Of a stretch of DNA of 64,000 nucleotides, positions 34,600 to 42,890 are shown piece after piece. The DNA is from Mycolicibacterium iranicum (lineage in GTDB: Bacteria; Actinomycetota; Actinomycetes; Mycobacteriales; Mycobacteriaceae). Numbering within the stretch: the first letter of the stretch is position 1; every line of letters begins with the position of its first letter. The notes below the pieces were generated by a model, which saw only the letters and a list, made by a program, of their open reading frames with translations, had not been told where the DNA came from and made no database searches. A program made the translations under genes and the position numbers. The stretch is from NCBI RefSeq assembly GCF_014190915.1, contig NZ_JACHVU010000004.1:1-64000 (forward strand), in the 5' to 3' direction.

Positions 34600-36122
34600 G
34601 GTCGGCTGATCTCGTGGACGGGGTCGGCACATTCGGTCGCCTCGGCGGACAGTTGCCTCTTGAGGATCTTGAACGTCTCGGTGCGGGGGAGCGCGGCGGC
34701 GGTGCGTACGAATTTGGGCCACTGCTTGGGCCCGAGGTCGGCCTGCGCGGACAGGAATCGCGTGAACGCCTCCGGATCGAAGACGGTGTCACCGGGCAGG
34801 ACCAGCGCGGCCATCACCTGGTCGCCGACGGCGGGGTCGGGAATGGGATAGACGGCGGCCTCGGTGACGCCGGGGAAGCGCATCAGGATCCGCTCGATGG
34901 GCGCCGTGCCGAGGTTCTCGCCGTCGACACGCATCCAGTCGCCGAGCCTGCCCGCGAAGTACGCGAAACCGTCCTCGTCGCGGTAGGCGAGGTCTCCGCT
35001 GTGGTAGACCCCGCCCCGCATCCGTTCGGCCTCGGCCTCGGGATCTCGGTAATAGCCCCGGAACTGGCCGGGGCCGTCGATGTTGACCAGTTCCCCGACC
35101 ACGCCGGGAGGGCACTCGGCGCCGGTGTCGACGTCGAGGATCGTCACCCCGCCGACCAGCGGCCCCAGCGCCCCGTCGGGGGTGTCCGGGGTGCGGGCGA
35201 TGGAGACCCCGCCCTCACTCGAACCGAAGCCGTCGACCACCTGGACCCCGAAGCGCCGGGCGAAGCGGCTCAGATCCCGTGGTGCGCCCTCGTTTCCGTA
35301 GGCCACGCGCAGCGGGTTGTCGGCGTCGTCGGGGCGTTCGGGAGTGGCCAGGATGTAGGACAGCGGCTTGCCGACGTAGTTGGCGTACGTCGCGCCGAAC
35401 CGCCGCACGTCCGGGATGAACTGCGACGCAGAGAACTTGCGACGCAACGCGATCGAGGCACCGGCGGCCACGGCGGGTGCCCACCCGGCCATGATCGCGT
35501 TGGAATGGAACAGCGGCATCGACAGGTAGCAGGTATCCGACGCGCCGAGGCCGAAGCGCTCGGCGAGCATCACACCCGGGAACGCGACCTTCTCGTGCGT
35601 GCACCGCACCGCTTTCGGGTCCCCGCTCGTGCCCGAGGTGAAGATCAGCATGAACAGGTCGTCGGGATCGGGGCGGCGGAACTCGACGGCCGCTCCGTCG
35701 TGGGCCGCGAGTTCTGCACCGAATTCCGCGGATTCGACGTCCACGGCGTCGATGTCCACGGCGTCGATGCCCGCAGCCGCGTTGTCCCGGTCGGCCAGCA
35801 CCACCTGGCAGTCGGCATGGTCGATGTCGCGCCGCAACGCATCGCCGCGACGCGTCGGGTTCAGGCCCACCGGCACGATTCCCGACAGCGCCGCCGCCAC
35901 CAGCACGGTGCCGAAGAACGGTGTGTTGCCCAGCAGCACACCGACATGGGGTGGCCGGTCGGGATTCAGCCGGGCACGCAGGGCGGACGCGAGCGCGGCA
36001 CCCTCACGGATGTGGCGGCGCCAGCTGACGAACGACGGCACCTCCGACCCGGGCTCCGCCCAGCGCACACCCCTGTCGTCCACCTCCGCGAGGTCCGCCA
36101 GCAGTGACGAGACGGTGGCCAC
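34596..36122 (-). CDS. fadD17: Acyl-CoA ligase FadD17
   Basis: The 508-residue ligase has LIFTSGTSGDPKAVRCTHE, FGSSEGG, GVYHSGDLAYRDEDGFAYFAGRLGDWMRVDGEN and TFKILKRQL. The order fadE26-fadE27-fadD17 is that of M. tuberculosis Rv3504-Rv3506. Biochemical data on the family point to activation of steroid side-chain acids. A small in-frame repeat (GIDAVDIDAVDVES, about 118-131) comes from a duplicated 15-base unit. It starts 7 bases after the fadE27 stop. Confidence 0.9.
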   Translation of the reverse strand: MATVSSLLADLAEVDDRGVRWAEPGSEVPSFVSWRRHIREGAALASALRARLNPDRPPHVGVLLGNTPFFGTVLVAAALSGIVPVGLNPTRRGDALRRDIDHADCQVVLADRDNAAAGIDAVDIDAVDVESAEFGAELAAHDGAAVEFRRPDPDDLFMLIFTSGTSGDPKAVRCTHEKVAFPGVMLAERFGLGASDTCYLSMPLFHSNAIMAGWAPAVAAGASIALRRKFSASQFIPDVRRFGATYANYVGKPLSYILATPERPDDADNPLRVAYGNEGAPRDLSRFARRFGVQVVDGFGSSEGGVSIARTPDTPDGALGPLVGGVTILDVDTGAECPPGVVGELVNIDGPGQFRGYYRDPEAEAERMRGGVYHSGDLAYRDEDGFAYFAGRLGDWMRVDGENLGTAPIERILMRFPGVTEAAVYPIPDPAVGDQVMAALVLPGDTVFDPEAFTRFLSAQADLGPKQWPKFVRTAAALPRTETFKILKRQLSAEATECADPVHEISRP

Positions 36123-36129
36123 CGGGACG

Positions 36130-37227
36130 TCAGGCCGGGGTGTCGGCCAGCTCGCGGCCGATACGCAGCAGCTGCCCCGTCGCCCCGCCGACCGCGAATT
36201 CCGTCTGCTTGGCGGCCAGGAAATAGCGGTGCACCGGGTGGTCGATGTCGATACCCACGCCCCCGTGGACGTGGACGGCGGTGTGCGCGACCCGGTGGCC
36301 GGCCTCGGCCGCCCAGAACGCGGTGCTGGCGACGTCGATATCGGCGGGCAGGTCCTCCGACAACCGCCACGCGGCCTGGGTCAGCGTCAGGCGCAGGCCC
36401 TTGATGTCGATGTAGCCGTCGGCCAGTCGCGACGACACGGCCTGGAAGCTGCCGATCGGTCGGTCGAACTGCTCGCGTTCGCGCGCGTATTCGGCGGTCA
36501 TCTCGAGGGCGCGCTCCACGACGCCGAGCTGATAGGCGCTGCGGCCCAGCGCATGCCGCAGGAGAAGCCAGTCCAGCACCTCCGGGCCGCCGACGCGGCG
36601 GTCGGCCCCGACGGACGTGCCCTGCAGCTCGAGGGCGCCGACGCTGCCGTGGCCGGTCGTGTCGAGCGCGGTGACCGTGACCCCACTGTCCTGCGACGAG
36701 ACGAGGAAAACCGCGACGCCCGAATCGGTTTCGGCCGGGACGAGGAACGCATCGGCGCTGCCGGCGAACGCCACCTGGGTTCTGGTGCCGGTGAGGGTGA
36801 CGGCGTCGCCGGTGGTCTGGGCGCGGACGGGACCTTCGCCCATCTCCCCGTCGAGCGCGACCGAGAGGACCTTGTCGCCCTGGATGGCCGCGGTGCCCCA
36901 TTCCTGCTGCAGTGTCTCGGATCCGAATCTGGCCAGGGCCCCGGCGCCGAGGACGACGGACTCCAGGAACGGGACGGCGCCGAGCTGGCGGCCGAGTGCC
37001 ACGAGCACCGCCACCTCCTCCAGCACCCCGAATCCGCCGCCGCCCAGGGCTTCCGGGGATGTGGTGGACAGGATGTCGGCGTCGATCAGCTTGCCCCACA
37101 GGCTCTTGTCGAACCGTTCGTCGAGTGTGTCGAGCTCGCGCTGATGCTCCGGTGTGCACACCGACTCGGTGATGGTGCGCACCAGACCGCCGAGGTCCTC
37201 GCTGGCCTCTGTCGTCGTGAAGTCCAT
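36130..37227 (-). CDS. fadE27: Acyl-CoA dehydrogenase FadE27 (ChsE5)
   Basis: The 365-residue protein is one half of the two-gene acyl-CoA dehydrogenase. The C-terminal half (REREQFDRPIGSFQAVSSRLADGYIDIKGLRLTLTQAAW, HVHGGVGIDIDHPVHRYF) is well conserved. The catalytic Glu of normal acyl-CoA dehydrogenases is not at its usual place, as in other beta-type partners. It forms an alpha2-beta2 tetramer with FadE26. ATG at 37227 lies 11 bases after fadE26. Confidence 0.9.
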   Translation of the reverse strand: MDFTTTEASEDLGGLVRTITESVCTPEHQRELDTLDERFDKSLWGKLIDADILSTTSPEALGGGGFGVLEEVAVLVALGRQLGAVPFLESVVLGAGALARFGSETLQQEWGTAAIQGDKVLSVALDGEMGEGPVRAQTTGDAVTLTGTRTQVAFAGSADAFLVPAETDSGVAVFLVSSQDSGVTVTALDTTGHGSVGALELQGTSVGADRRVGGPEVLDWLLLRHALGRSAYQLGVVERALEMTAEYAREREQFDRPIGSFQAVSSRLADGYIDIKGLRLTLTQAAWRLSEDLPADIDVASTAFWAAEAGHRVAHTAVHVHGGVGIDIDHPVHRYFLAAKQTEFAVGGATGQLLRIGRELADTPA

Positions 37228-37238
37228 GTGAAGTCCCC

Positions 37239-38420
37239 TTACCGGTTGACTCGGGGCAGGCCGAGTGCCACCATGCCGATGATGTCGCGCTGGATCTCGT
37301 TGGTGCCGCCGCCGAACGTGAGGATCAGGCAGGAGCGGTGCATCCGCTCGATCCGGCCGCGCAGCAGGGCGCCGGGGGAGTTCGTGCGCAGCGTCGCCGC
37401 AGTGCCCAGCACCTCCATCAGCAGCCGGTAGGCCTCGGTCGCCAGCTCGGTGCCGTAGACCTTGGCCGCCGAGGCGTCGGCCGGAGACGGCGCGGCGTCG
37501 GTGGCCGAGGCCAGCTCCCAGTTGATCAGCTTGAGCACCTCGGCCTTGGCGTGCACGCGGGCCAGGTTCAGCTGTACCCATTCGGAGTCGATGAGCCGCT
37601 TGCCGTGGATGTCCTTGGTGTTCTGCGCCCACTCGCGAACCCCGTTGAGCGCCACGAAGATCGGCTGTGCCGACACGAGTGCGACCCGTTCGTGGTTGAG
37701 CTGGTTGGTGACGAGCTTCCAGCCGCCGTTCTCCTCGCCCACGAGCGCCGTCTTGGGCACCCGCACGTCCTGGTAGTACGTCGCGCTGGTGTCCACACCG
37801 GACATCGTGTGCACCGGCGTCCACGAGAAACCCTCGGCGGTCGTCGGCACGATCAGCATCGAGATGCCGCGGTGCTTCTTGGCTTCCGGGTTGGTGCGCA
37901 CGGCGAGCCACACGTAGTCGGCGTAGGCGATGAGGCTGGTCCACATCTTCTGGCCGTTGATGACGTAGTCGTCGCCGTCGTGCACCGCGGTGGTGCGCAG
38001 CGACGCCAGGTCGGTGCCCGCCCCCGGCTCGGAGTAACCGATCGAGAAGTGCAGATCGCCCGCGGCGATCTTGGGCAGGAAGAAGTTCTTCTGCTCGTCG
38101 GTGCCGAAGTGCATGATCGTGGGCGCGACGCTGTTGATCGTCAGGAACGGCACCGGCACGTTGGCGATCGCGGCCTCGTCGTTGAAGATCAGGCCGTCCA
38201 TCGGCGGGCGGGCCTGGCCGCCGAACTCCTTGGGCCACGACAGCGTGAGCCAGCCGTCCTTGCCCATCTGCGCGACGGTCTCGCGGTAGACGTTGCCGCG
38301 ACCCATCTCCCCGTCGCTGGCGGCCAGCGCCTCCGCGCGCTCGGGGGTCATGAGCTTGGTGAAGTACGCCCGCAGTTCGCGGCGCAACTCCTCCTGTTCA
38401 GGGCTGTAGCCGATCCGCAT
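37239..38420 (-). CDS. fadE26: Acyl-CoA dehydrogenase FadE26 (ChsE4)
   Basis: The 393-residue catalytic partner of FadE27 oxidises the first side-chain cycle intermediate of cholesterol (C27 acyl-CoA). IGYSEPGAGTDLASL (128-142) binds FAD, and Glu244 in NHERVAL stands where the catalytic base is expected. The C-terminal LTFGGGTNEIQRDIIGM is typical. It is the first gene of a long minus-strand operon. A KstR box lies 82 bases upstream at 38502-38515, which it shares with fdxD. Confidence 0.92.
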   Translation of the reverse strand: MRIGYSPEQEELRRELRAYFTKLMTPERAEALAASDGEMGRGNVYRETVAQMGKDGWLTLSWPKEFGGQARPPMDGLIFNDEAAIANVPVPFLTINSVAPTIMHFGTDEQKNFFLPKIAAGDLHFSIGYSEPGAGTDLASLRTTAVHDGDDYVINGQKMWTSLIAYADYVWLAVRTNPEAKKHRGISMLIVPTTAEGFSWTPVHTMSGVDTSATYYQDVRVPKTALVGEENGGWKLVTNQLNHERVALVSAQPIFVALNGVREWAQNTKDIHGKRLIDSEWVQLNLARVHAKAEVLKLINWELASATDAAPSPADASAAKVYGTELATEAYRLLMEVLGTAATLRTNSPGALLRGRIERMHRSCLILTFGGGTNEIQRDIIGMVALGLPRVNR

Positions 38421-38501
38421 CGCGTCGTCCTCACTTGTCTGCGAGCCTTGTGTTCGGGCGCCGCCCCCGAGCCTCGGGTGACACCTCAGGTCTTCCCCGG
38501 T

Positions 38502-38515
38502 TGTAACACGTTCTA
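38502..38515. promoter_or_regulatory. KstR box between fadE26 and fdxD
   Basis: TGTAACACGTTCTA matches TnnAACnnGTTnnA. It is identical to the box at 24708. It sits between divergent operons (starts 38420 and 38593). Confidence 0.8.
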
Positions 38516-38592
38516 GTGTTGGGGTCCAGGGTGGTGACACACTAGGTGCCCGGCAAGATCGGATCAGCAGCCCGGACCGACAGGAGAAACTC

Positions 38593-38784
38593 ATGCGAGT
38601 GGAAGTGGATCGTGACCGTTGCGAAGGCAACGCCGTGTGTGTCGGAATAGCCCCCGACCTGTTCGACCTTGACGACGACGACTACGCGGTCGTCAAGGCA
38701 GATCCGGTGCCTGCGGACGAGGAGGCGGTGGCCGAGCAGTCCATCGCCGAATGCCCGCGCGCCGCCCTCATCCGCCACGACTAG
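38593..38784 (+). CDS. fdxD: 3Fe-4S-type ferredoxin FdxD
   Basis: The 63-residue ferredoxin has Cys10, Cys16 and Cys54 (CEGNAVC and ECPRAAL). The position that would hold the fourth cysteine is Asn13, so a 3Fe-4S cluster is expected, as in other mycobacterial P450 ferredoxins. The gene is the first of the plus-strand pair with hsd4A. AGGAG precedes the ATG by 5 bases. Likely electron donor for CYP142 or the other P450 or Rieske enzymes; the partner is inferred. Confidence 0.9.
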   Translation: MRVEVDRDRCEGNAVCVGIAPDLFDLDDDDYAVVKADPVPADEEAVAEQSIAECPRAALIRHD

Positions 38785-38797
38785 AGGTATTCGTACT

Positions 38798-39730
38798 TTG
38801 TCTGAAAATTCGTCCCCCCGGGGGACCGACATCGATCTGTCCGGTCACGTCGCGGTGGTCACCGGGGCCGCCGCCGGTCTGGGCCGCGCCGAGGCCATCG
38901 GGCTGGCCGCCGCCGGAGCGACCGTCGTCGTCAACGACATCGCCCCGGCGCTCGACAAGTCCGACGTCCTGGACGAGATCGCCTCGGCGGGCGCCAAGGG
39001 AATCGCCGTTGCGGGCGACATCAGCGAGCGCTCCACGGCCGACGAACTCGTCGAGACCGCCGACGGCCTCGGTGGTCTGGGCATCGTCGTGAACAACGCC
39101 GGCATCACCCGGGACCGCATCCTGTTCAACATGACCGACGAGGAGTGGGACGCGGTCATCGCGGTGCACCTGCGCGGTCACTTCCTGCTGACCCGCAACG
39201 CCGCCACCTACTGGCGGTCGAAGGCCAAGGCCGGGGATGGCCAGGTGTACGGACGGATCATCAACACGTCCTCGGAGGCGGGGCTCTCGGGCCCGGTCGG
39301 TCAGCCGAACTACGGCGCGGCCAAGGCCGGTATCACCGCACTGACCCTGTCGGCTGCCCGCGCGCTCGGCCGGTTCGGGGTGCGGGCGAATGCCATCGCC
39401 CCGCGGGCCCGCACCGCGATGACCGCCGGGGTCTTCGGCGACGCACCCGAGCTGCCCGACGGCGGTGTCGACCCGCTCTCGCCCGAACACGTCGTGAACC
39501 TGGTCCGATTCCTGGCCTCCCCGGCCGCCGAAGCCGTCAACGGACAGCTGTTCATCGTTTATGGTCCGACGGTGACCCTCATTGCGGCTCCGACGGCGGA
39601 GCAGCAGTTCAGCGCCGACGGCGACGCCTGGGACCCGTCGGCGCTCTCGGACACGCTGCAGAACTACTTTGCTGATCGTGATCCGGAACGGAGTTTCTCC
39701 GCGGCGATGGGGCTGGGCGATCGAGACTGA
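38798..39730 (+). CDS. hsd4A: Hsd4A-type SDR (steroid dehydrogenase / hydroxyacyl-CoA dehydrogenase)
   Basis: The 310-residue SDR is counted from TTG at 38798; no ATG or GTG is available before the conserved start DIDLSGHVAVVTGAAAGLG. It has NNAG and YGAAK active-site motifs and a C-terminal extension (about 240-310) as in the MFE-2-type hydroxyacyl-CoA dehydrogenases. Mycobacterial Hsd4A acts on the beta-hydroxyacyl-CoA of the sterol side chain and on 17-beta-hydroxysteroids. It starts 13 bases after fdxD. Confidence 0.88.
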   Translation: MSENSSPRGTDIDLSGHVAVVTGAAAGLGRAEAIGLAAAGATVVVNDIAPALDKSDVLDEIASAGAKGIAVAGDISERSTADELVETADGLGGLGIVVNNAGITRDRILFNMTDEEWDAVIAVHLRGHFLLTRNAATYWRSKAKAGDGQVYGRIINTSSEAGLSGPVGQPNYGAAKAGITALTLSAARALGRFGVRANAIAPRARTAMTAGVFGDAPELPDGGVDPLSPEHVVNLVRFLASPAAEAVNGQLFIVYGPTVTLIAAPTAEQQFSADGDAWDPSALSDTLQNYFADRDPERSFSAAMGLGDRD

Positions 39731-39760
39731 CAGTCTTGGTTGTCACGCACCGAAATCCGC

Positions 39761-39774
39761 TAGAACACGTTCTA
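39761..39774. promoter_or_regulatory. Distal KstR box upstream of mce4
   Basis: TAGAACACGTTCTA is a perfect palindrome, 89 bp upstream of the proximal mce4 box. It may be a second operator for looping or belong to an unseen upstream promoter. Confidence 0.78.
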
Positions 39775-39800
39775 GAATGAGCTGGATCACAGTGCCCTTG

Positions 39801-39831
39801 AACAGGTGGTTTATAACGATTAGGACCTGTT
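39801..39831. repeat. Inverted repeat between the two mce4 KstR boxes
   Basis: AACAGGT (39801-39807) pairs with ACCTGTT (39825-39831) across a 17-base AT-rich spacer. The half-sites resemble KstR half-sites but are too far apart for the normal box. Function unknown. Confidence 0.5.
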
Positions 39832-39841
39832 TCACCGTTCT

Positions 39842-39871
39842 TTGACACTGCGAACACGTTCTAGTTAATAT
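39842..39871 (+). promoter_or_regulatory. mce4 operon promoter with KstR box in the spacer
   Basis: TTGACA (39842-39847) and TAATAT (39866-39871) are 18 bp apart, close to a consensus housekeeping promoter. The KstR site GCGAACACGTTCTA (39850-39863) occupies the spacer; its left outer base is G in place of T. This leaves a leader of about 125 bases before yrbE4A. The whole 273-base gap 39731-40003 holds two KstR boxes, one inverted repeat and this promoter. I see no gene in it. Confidence 0.82.
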
Positions 39872-40003
39872 GAGCCGGCTCACTAAGAGCAGCGCTGAAA
39901 ACATTGGTGGGGACCCGACCGGCGCGACCTGAACCTGGCACTTCGCCACGGGGCTGGTGCGCACACACGGTCCCGACCCCCCGTCCCGAGAACGGAGCCG
40001 AGC

Positions 40004-40768
40004 TTGATCGAACAGCTTGCGGCGCCTGCGCGGGCCGTGGGCGGGTTCGTCGAGATGTCCTTGGATACGTTCGTCAAGACATTTCGCCGCCCGTTCCAGT
40101 TCCGGGAATTCCTCGAGCAGACCTGGATGATCGCCCGCGTCTCGCTGGTGCCGACACTGCTCGTCGCGATCCCGTTCACAGTGCTGGTCGCCTTCACGCT
40201 GAACATCCTGCTGCGGGAGATCGGCGCCGCCGACCTCTCGGGGGCGGGCACGGCCTTCGGGACCATCACGCAGCTGGGTCCCGTCGTCACCGTGCTGGTG
40301 GTCGCCGGTGCGGGCGCCACCGCGATCTGTGCCGACCTCGGCGCGCGCACCATCCGTGAGGAGATCGACGCGATGCGCGTGCTGGGCATCGACCCGATCC
40401 AGCGCCTCGTCGTGCCCCGGGTGCTGGCGTCCACGTTCGTGGCACTTCTGCTCAACGGCCTGGTCTGTCTGATCGGCCTGGCGGGCGGATACGTGTTCTC
40501 GGTCTTCCTGCAGGGCGTCAACCCGGGTGCGTTCATCAACGGCCTGACGGTGCTGACGGGCCTGGGTGAGCTGTTGCTCGCCGAGATCAAGGCACTGCTG
40601 TTCGGGGTGGTCGCCGGGCTGGTCGGCTGTTACCGCGGGCTCACCGTCAAGGGCGGGCCCAAAGGTGTGGGCAACGCCGTGAACGAAACGGTGGTCTATG
40701 CGTTCATCTGTCTGTTCGTGATCAACGTGATCATGACGGCGATCGGCGTGAGAGTGCTGGTGCGGTAG
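40004..40768 (+). CDS. yrbE4A: Mce4 permease subunit YrbE4A
   Basis: The 254-residue MlaE-type permease has about five membrane helices. The motif GAGATAICADLGARTIREEIDAMRVLGIDPIQRLVVPRVLA is the conserved cytoplasmic loop that contacts the ATPase. TTG is the start, after a GGAG-like site. It forms the membrane channel of the cholesterol importer with YrbE4B. A 64-base gap separates it from yrbE4B and contains a very short ORF. Confidence 0.95.
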   Translation: MIEQLAAPARAVGGFVEMSLDTFVKTFRRPFQFREFLEQTWMIARVSLVPTLLVAIPFTVLVAFTLNILLREIGAADLSGAGTAFGTITQLGPVVTVLVVAGAGATAICADLGARTIREEIDAMRVLGIDPIQRLVVPRVLASTFVALLLNGLVCLIGLAGGYVFSVFLQGVNPGAFINGLTVLTGLGELLLAEIKALLFGVVAGLVGCYRGLTVKGGPKGVGNAVNETVVYAFICLFVINVIMTAIGVRVLVR

Positions 40769-40770
40769 CG

Positions 40771-40836
40771 ATGAGCGCTGACGCAGTGATGAGCTCCGGC
40801 GAAGAGCACAGCGCGAAGAGCCGAGGGCTCCGATGA
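40771..40836 (+). CDS. Possible 21-residue ORF between yrbE4A and yrbE4B
   Basis: ATG at 40771 opens MSADAVMSSGEEHSAKSRGLR, with TGA at 40834-40836 overlapping the yrbE4B ATG by 4 bases. It begins 2 bases after the yrbE4A stop. There is no ribosome site of its own. The sequence GATGAGC occurs three times in the gap (40770, 40788, 40832). It may serve only to carry ribosomes from yrbE4A to yrbE4B. Confidence 0.3.
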   Translation: MSADAVMSSGEEHSAKSRGLR

Positions 40837-41675
40837 GCTACGACGCCACCGTTCGTTTCCGCCGGCTCTTCCGCGGCCTGCCCAGGGCGGTCGACACCGT
40901 GGGTGAGCAGGCGCTCTTCTACGGCGAATCGATCCGCTACATCCCCAACGCGGTCACCCGCTACCGCAAGGAGACCATCCGGCTCATCGCCGAGATGACC
41001 ATGGGCACGGGTGCACTCGTGATGATCGGCGGCACGGTCGGTGTCGCGGCCTTCATGACGCTGGCCTCCGGCGGTGTCATCGCCGTGCAGGGCTACTCGT
41101 CGCTGGGCAACATCGGCATCGAGGCGCTCACGGGCTTCCTGTCGGCCTTCCTCAACGTCCGCATCGTGGCGCCGGTGATCGCCGGCATCGCGCTCGCGGC
41201 GACGATCGGCGCGGGCGCCACGGCACAGCTGGGTGCGATGCGGGTCGCCGAGGAGATCGACGCCGTGGAATCGATGGCGGTGCACTCGGTTTCCTACCTG
41301 GTGTCCACCCGCCTCATGGCCGGGCTGATCGCGATCGTCCCGCTCTACGCGCTCTCGGTGCTGGCCGCGTTCTTCGCCGCACGGTTCACGACCGTCTACA
41401 TCAACGGACAGTCGGCGGGCCTCTACGACCACTACTTCAACACCTTCCTGATCCCGAGCGACCTGCTGTGGTCGTTCCTGCAGGCCATCGTGATGTCGAT
41501 CGCGGTGATGCTCGTGCACACCTACTACGGCTACAACGCCTCGGGTGGTCCCGTGGGCGTCGGTATCGCCGTGGGTCAGGCGGTGCGCACGTCGCTGATC
41601 GTGGTGGTCACGATCGTGCTGTTCATCTCACTCGCCGTCTACGGCGCGTCCGGCAACTTCAACCTCTCGGGATAG
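40833..41675 (+). CDS. yrbE4B: Mce4 permease subunit YrbE4B
   Basis: The 280-residue MlaE-type permease has the loop GAGATAQLGAMRVAEEIDAVESMAVHSVSYLVSTRLMAG. It pairs with YrbE4A. The ATG at 40833 has a weak ribosome site (GAGGGCTCCG). It is followed by mce4A after 12 bases. Confidence 0.95.
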   Translation: MSYDATVRFRRLFRGLPRAVDTVGEQALFYGESIRYIPNAVTRYRKETIRLIAEMTMGTGALVMIGGTVGVAAFMTLASGGVIAVQGYSSLGNIGIEALTGFLSAFLNVRIVAPVIAGIALAATIGAGATAQLGAMRVAEEIDAVESMAVHSVSYLVSTRLMAGLIAIVPLYALSVLAAFFAARFTTVYINGQSAGLYDHYFNTFLIPSDLLWSFLQAIVMSIAVMLVHTYYGYNASGGPVGVGIAVGQAVRTSLIVVVTIVLFISLAVYGASGNFNLSG

Positions 41676-41687
41676 GGCGGGAACCTC

Positions 41688-42890
41688 ATGGCCGACGGTG
41701 ACGCGAAGCGCAGCCACGTCAGGATCGCAGCGGCGATCCTGGCCGCGCTGGTGCTCGCCGCCGCGGTCTTCACCTACCTCTCCTACACCGCGGCGTTCAC
41801 CTCGACGGACAAGGTGACGGTGTTCTCCCCGCGCGCCGGCCTGGTCATGGAGGACAAGGCGAAGGTCAAGTTCCGCGGCGTGCAGGTCGGTGAGGTCGAG
41901 TCCATCGAATACGCCGGCGACACAGCGAAGCTGACGCTGGCGATCCGCAGCGGCGAGCTGCGTTACATCCCGTCGAATGCGCCGGTGCGGATCGCCGGCA
42001 CCACAATCTTCGGCGCGAAGGCCGTCGAGTTCCTGCCGCCCAACGACCCGAGGCCTACGTCGCTGGAGCCGGGCGCCGAAGTGCGCGCCGGCGATGTGCA
42101 GCTCGAGGTCAACACGCTGTTCCAGACCCTGACGGACACGCTGCAGAAGGTGGACCCGGTCAGCCTCAACGCCACGATGTCCGCGCTCGCCGAGGGTCTG
42201 CGAGGCAACGGCGACGACGTCGGCGCGTTGATGTCGGGCTTCACCACCTACCTCGGTCAGCTGAATCCGAAACTGCCTGCCCTGCAGGAGGATCTGCGCA
42301 GGACCGCCGAGGTCGCAAACATCTACGGCGACGCCGCTCCGGACCTGGTCCGGGTCTTCGAGAACGCACCGTCGATCGCGCAGACCATCGTCGACGAGGA
42401 GGACAACCTCAACGCGACGCTGCTGGCCGCGACCGGGCTGGCCAACAACGGCACCGCAACACTCGAGCCCGCCGCCGACAACTACATCGCCGCCGTGCAG
42501 CGGCTGCGTGCGCCGCTCAAGGTCGCCGGGGAGTACTCGCCGGTGATCGGCTGCACCCTGAAGGGCACCGCGAAGGCCATCGACCGGTTCGCCCCGATCA
42601 TCGGAGGCATCCGGCCCGGACTGTTCGTGTCGTCGAGCTTCATCCCCGGCGCCCCCGCCTACACCTACCCCGAGAGCCTGCCGATCGTGAACGCCTCCGG
42701 CGGCCCGAACTGCCGTGGCCTGCCGGATGTTCCGAGCAAGCAGTACGGCGGCAGCTGGTACCGGACGCCGTTCCTGGTGACCGACAACGCCTACGTTCCC
42801 TACCAGCCGAACACCGAGTTGCAGTTCGACGCACCGTCGACGCTGCAGTTCCTGTTCAACGGCGCATACGCGGAAAGGGACGATTTCTGA
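41688..42890 (+). CDS. mce4A: Mce4A substrate-binding protein
   Basis: The 400-residue MCE-domain protein has a single N-terminal membrane helix (about 10-30), the MCE fold (KVKFRGVQVGEVESIEYAGDTAKLTLAI, about 60-90) and a long helical needle region with LNATMSALAEGLRGNGDDVGALMSGFTTYL. It is part of the hetero-hexameric periplasmic tunnel for sterol. Stop and next start share TGATG. Confidence 0.94.
   Translation: MADGDAKRSHVRIAAAILAALVLAAAVFTYLSYTAAFTSTDKVTVFSPRAGLVMEDKAKVKFRGVQVGEVESIEYAGDTAKLTLAIRSGELRYIPSNAPVRIAGTTIFGAKAVEFLPPNDPRPTSLEPGAEVRAGDVQLEVNTLFQTLTDTLQKVDPVSLNATMSALAEGLRGNGDDVGALMSGFTTYLGQLNPKLPALQEDLRRTAEVANIYGDAAPDLVRVFENAPSIAQTIVDEEDNLNATLLAATGLANNGTATLEPAADNYIAAVQRLRAPLKVAGEYSPVIGCTLKGTAKAIDRFAPIIGGIRPGLFVSSSFIPGAPAYTYPESLPIVNASGGPNCRGLPDVPSKQYGGSWYRTPFLVTDNAYVPYQPNTELQFDAPSTLQFLFNGAYAERDDF

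Noticed and set aside
35745-35780. Duplicated 15-base unit in fadD17 as a mobile or regulatory repeat
   Set aside because: It is a simple in-frame two-unit duplication (IDAVDIDAVD) with no flanking signals.
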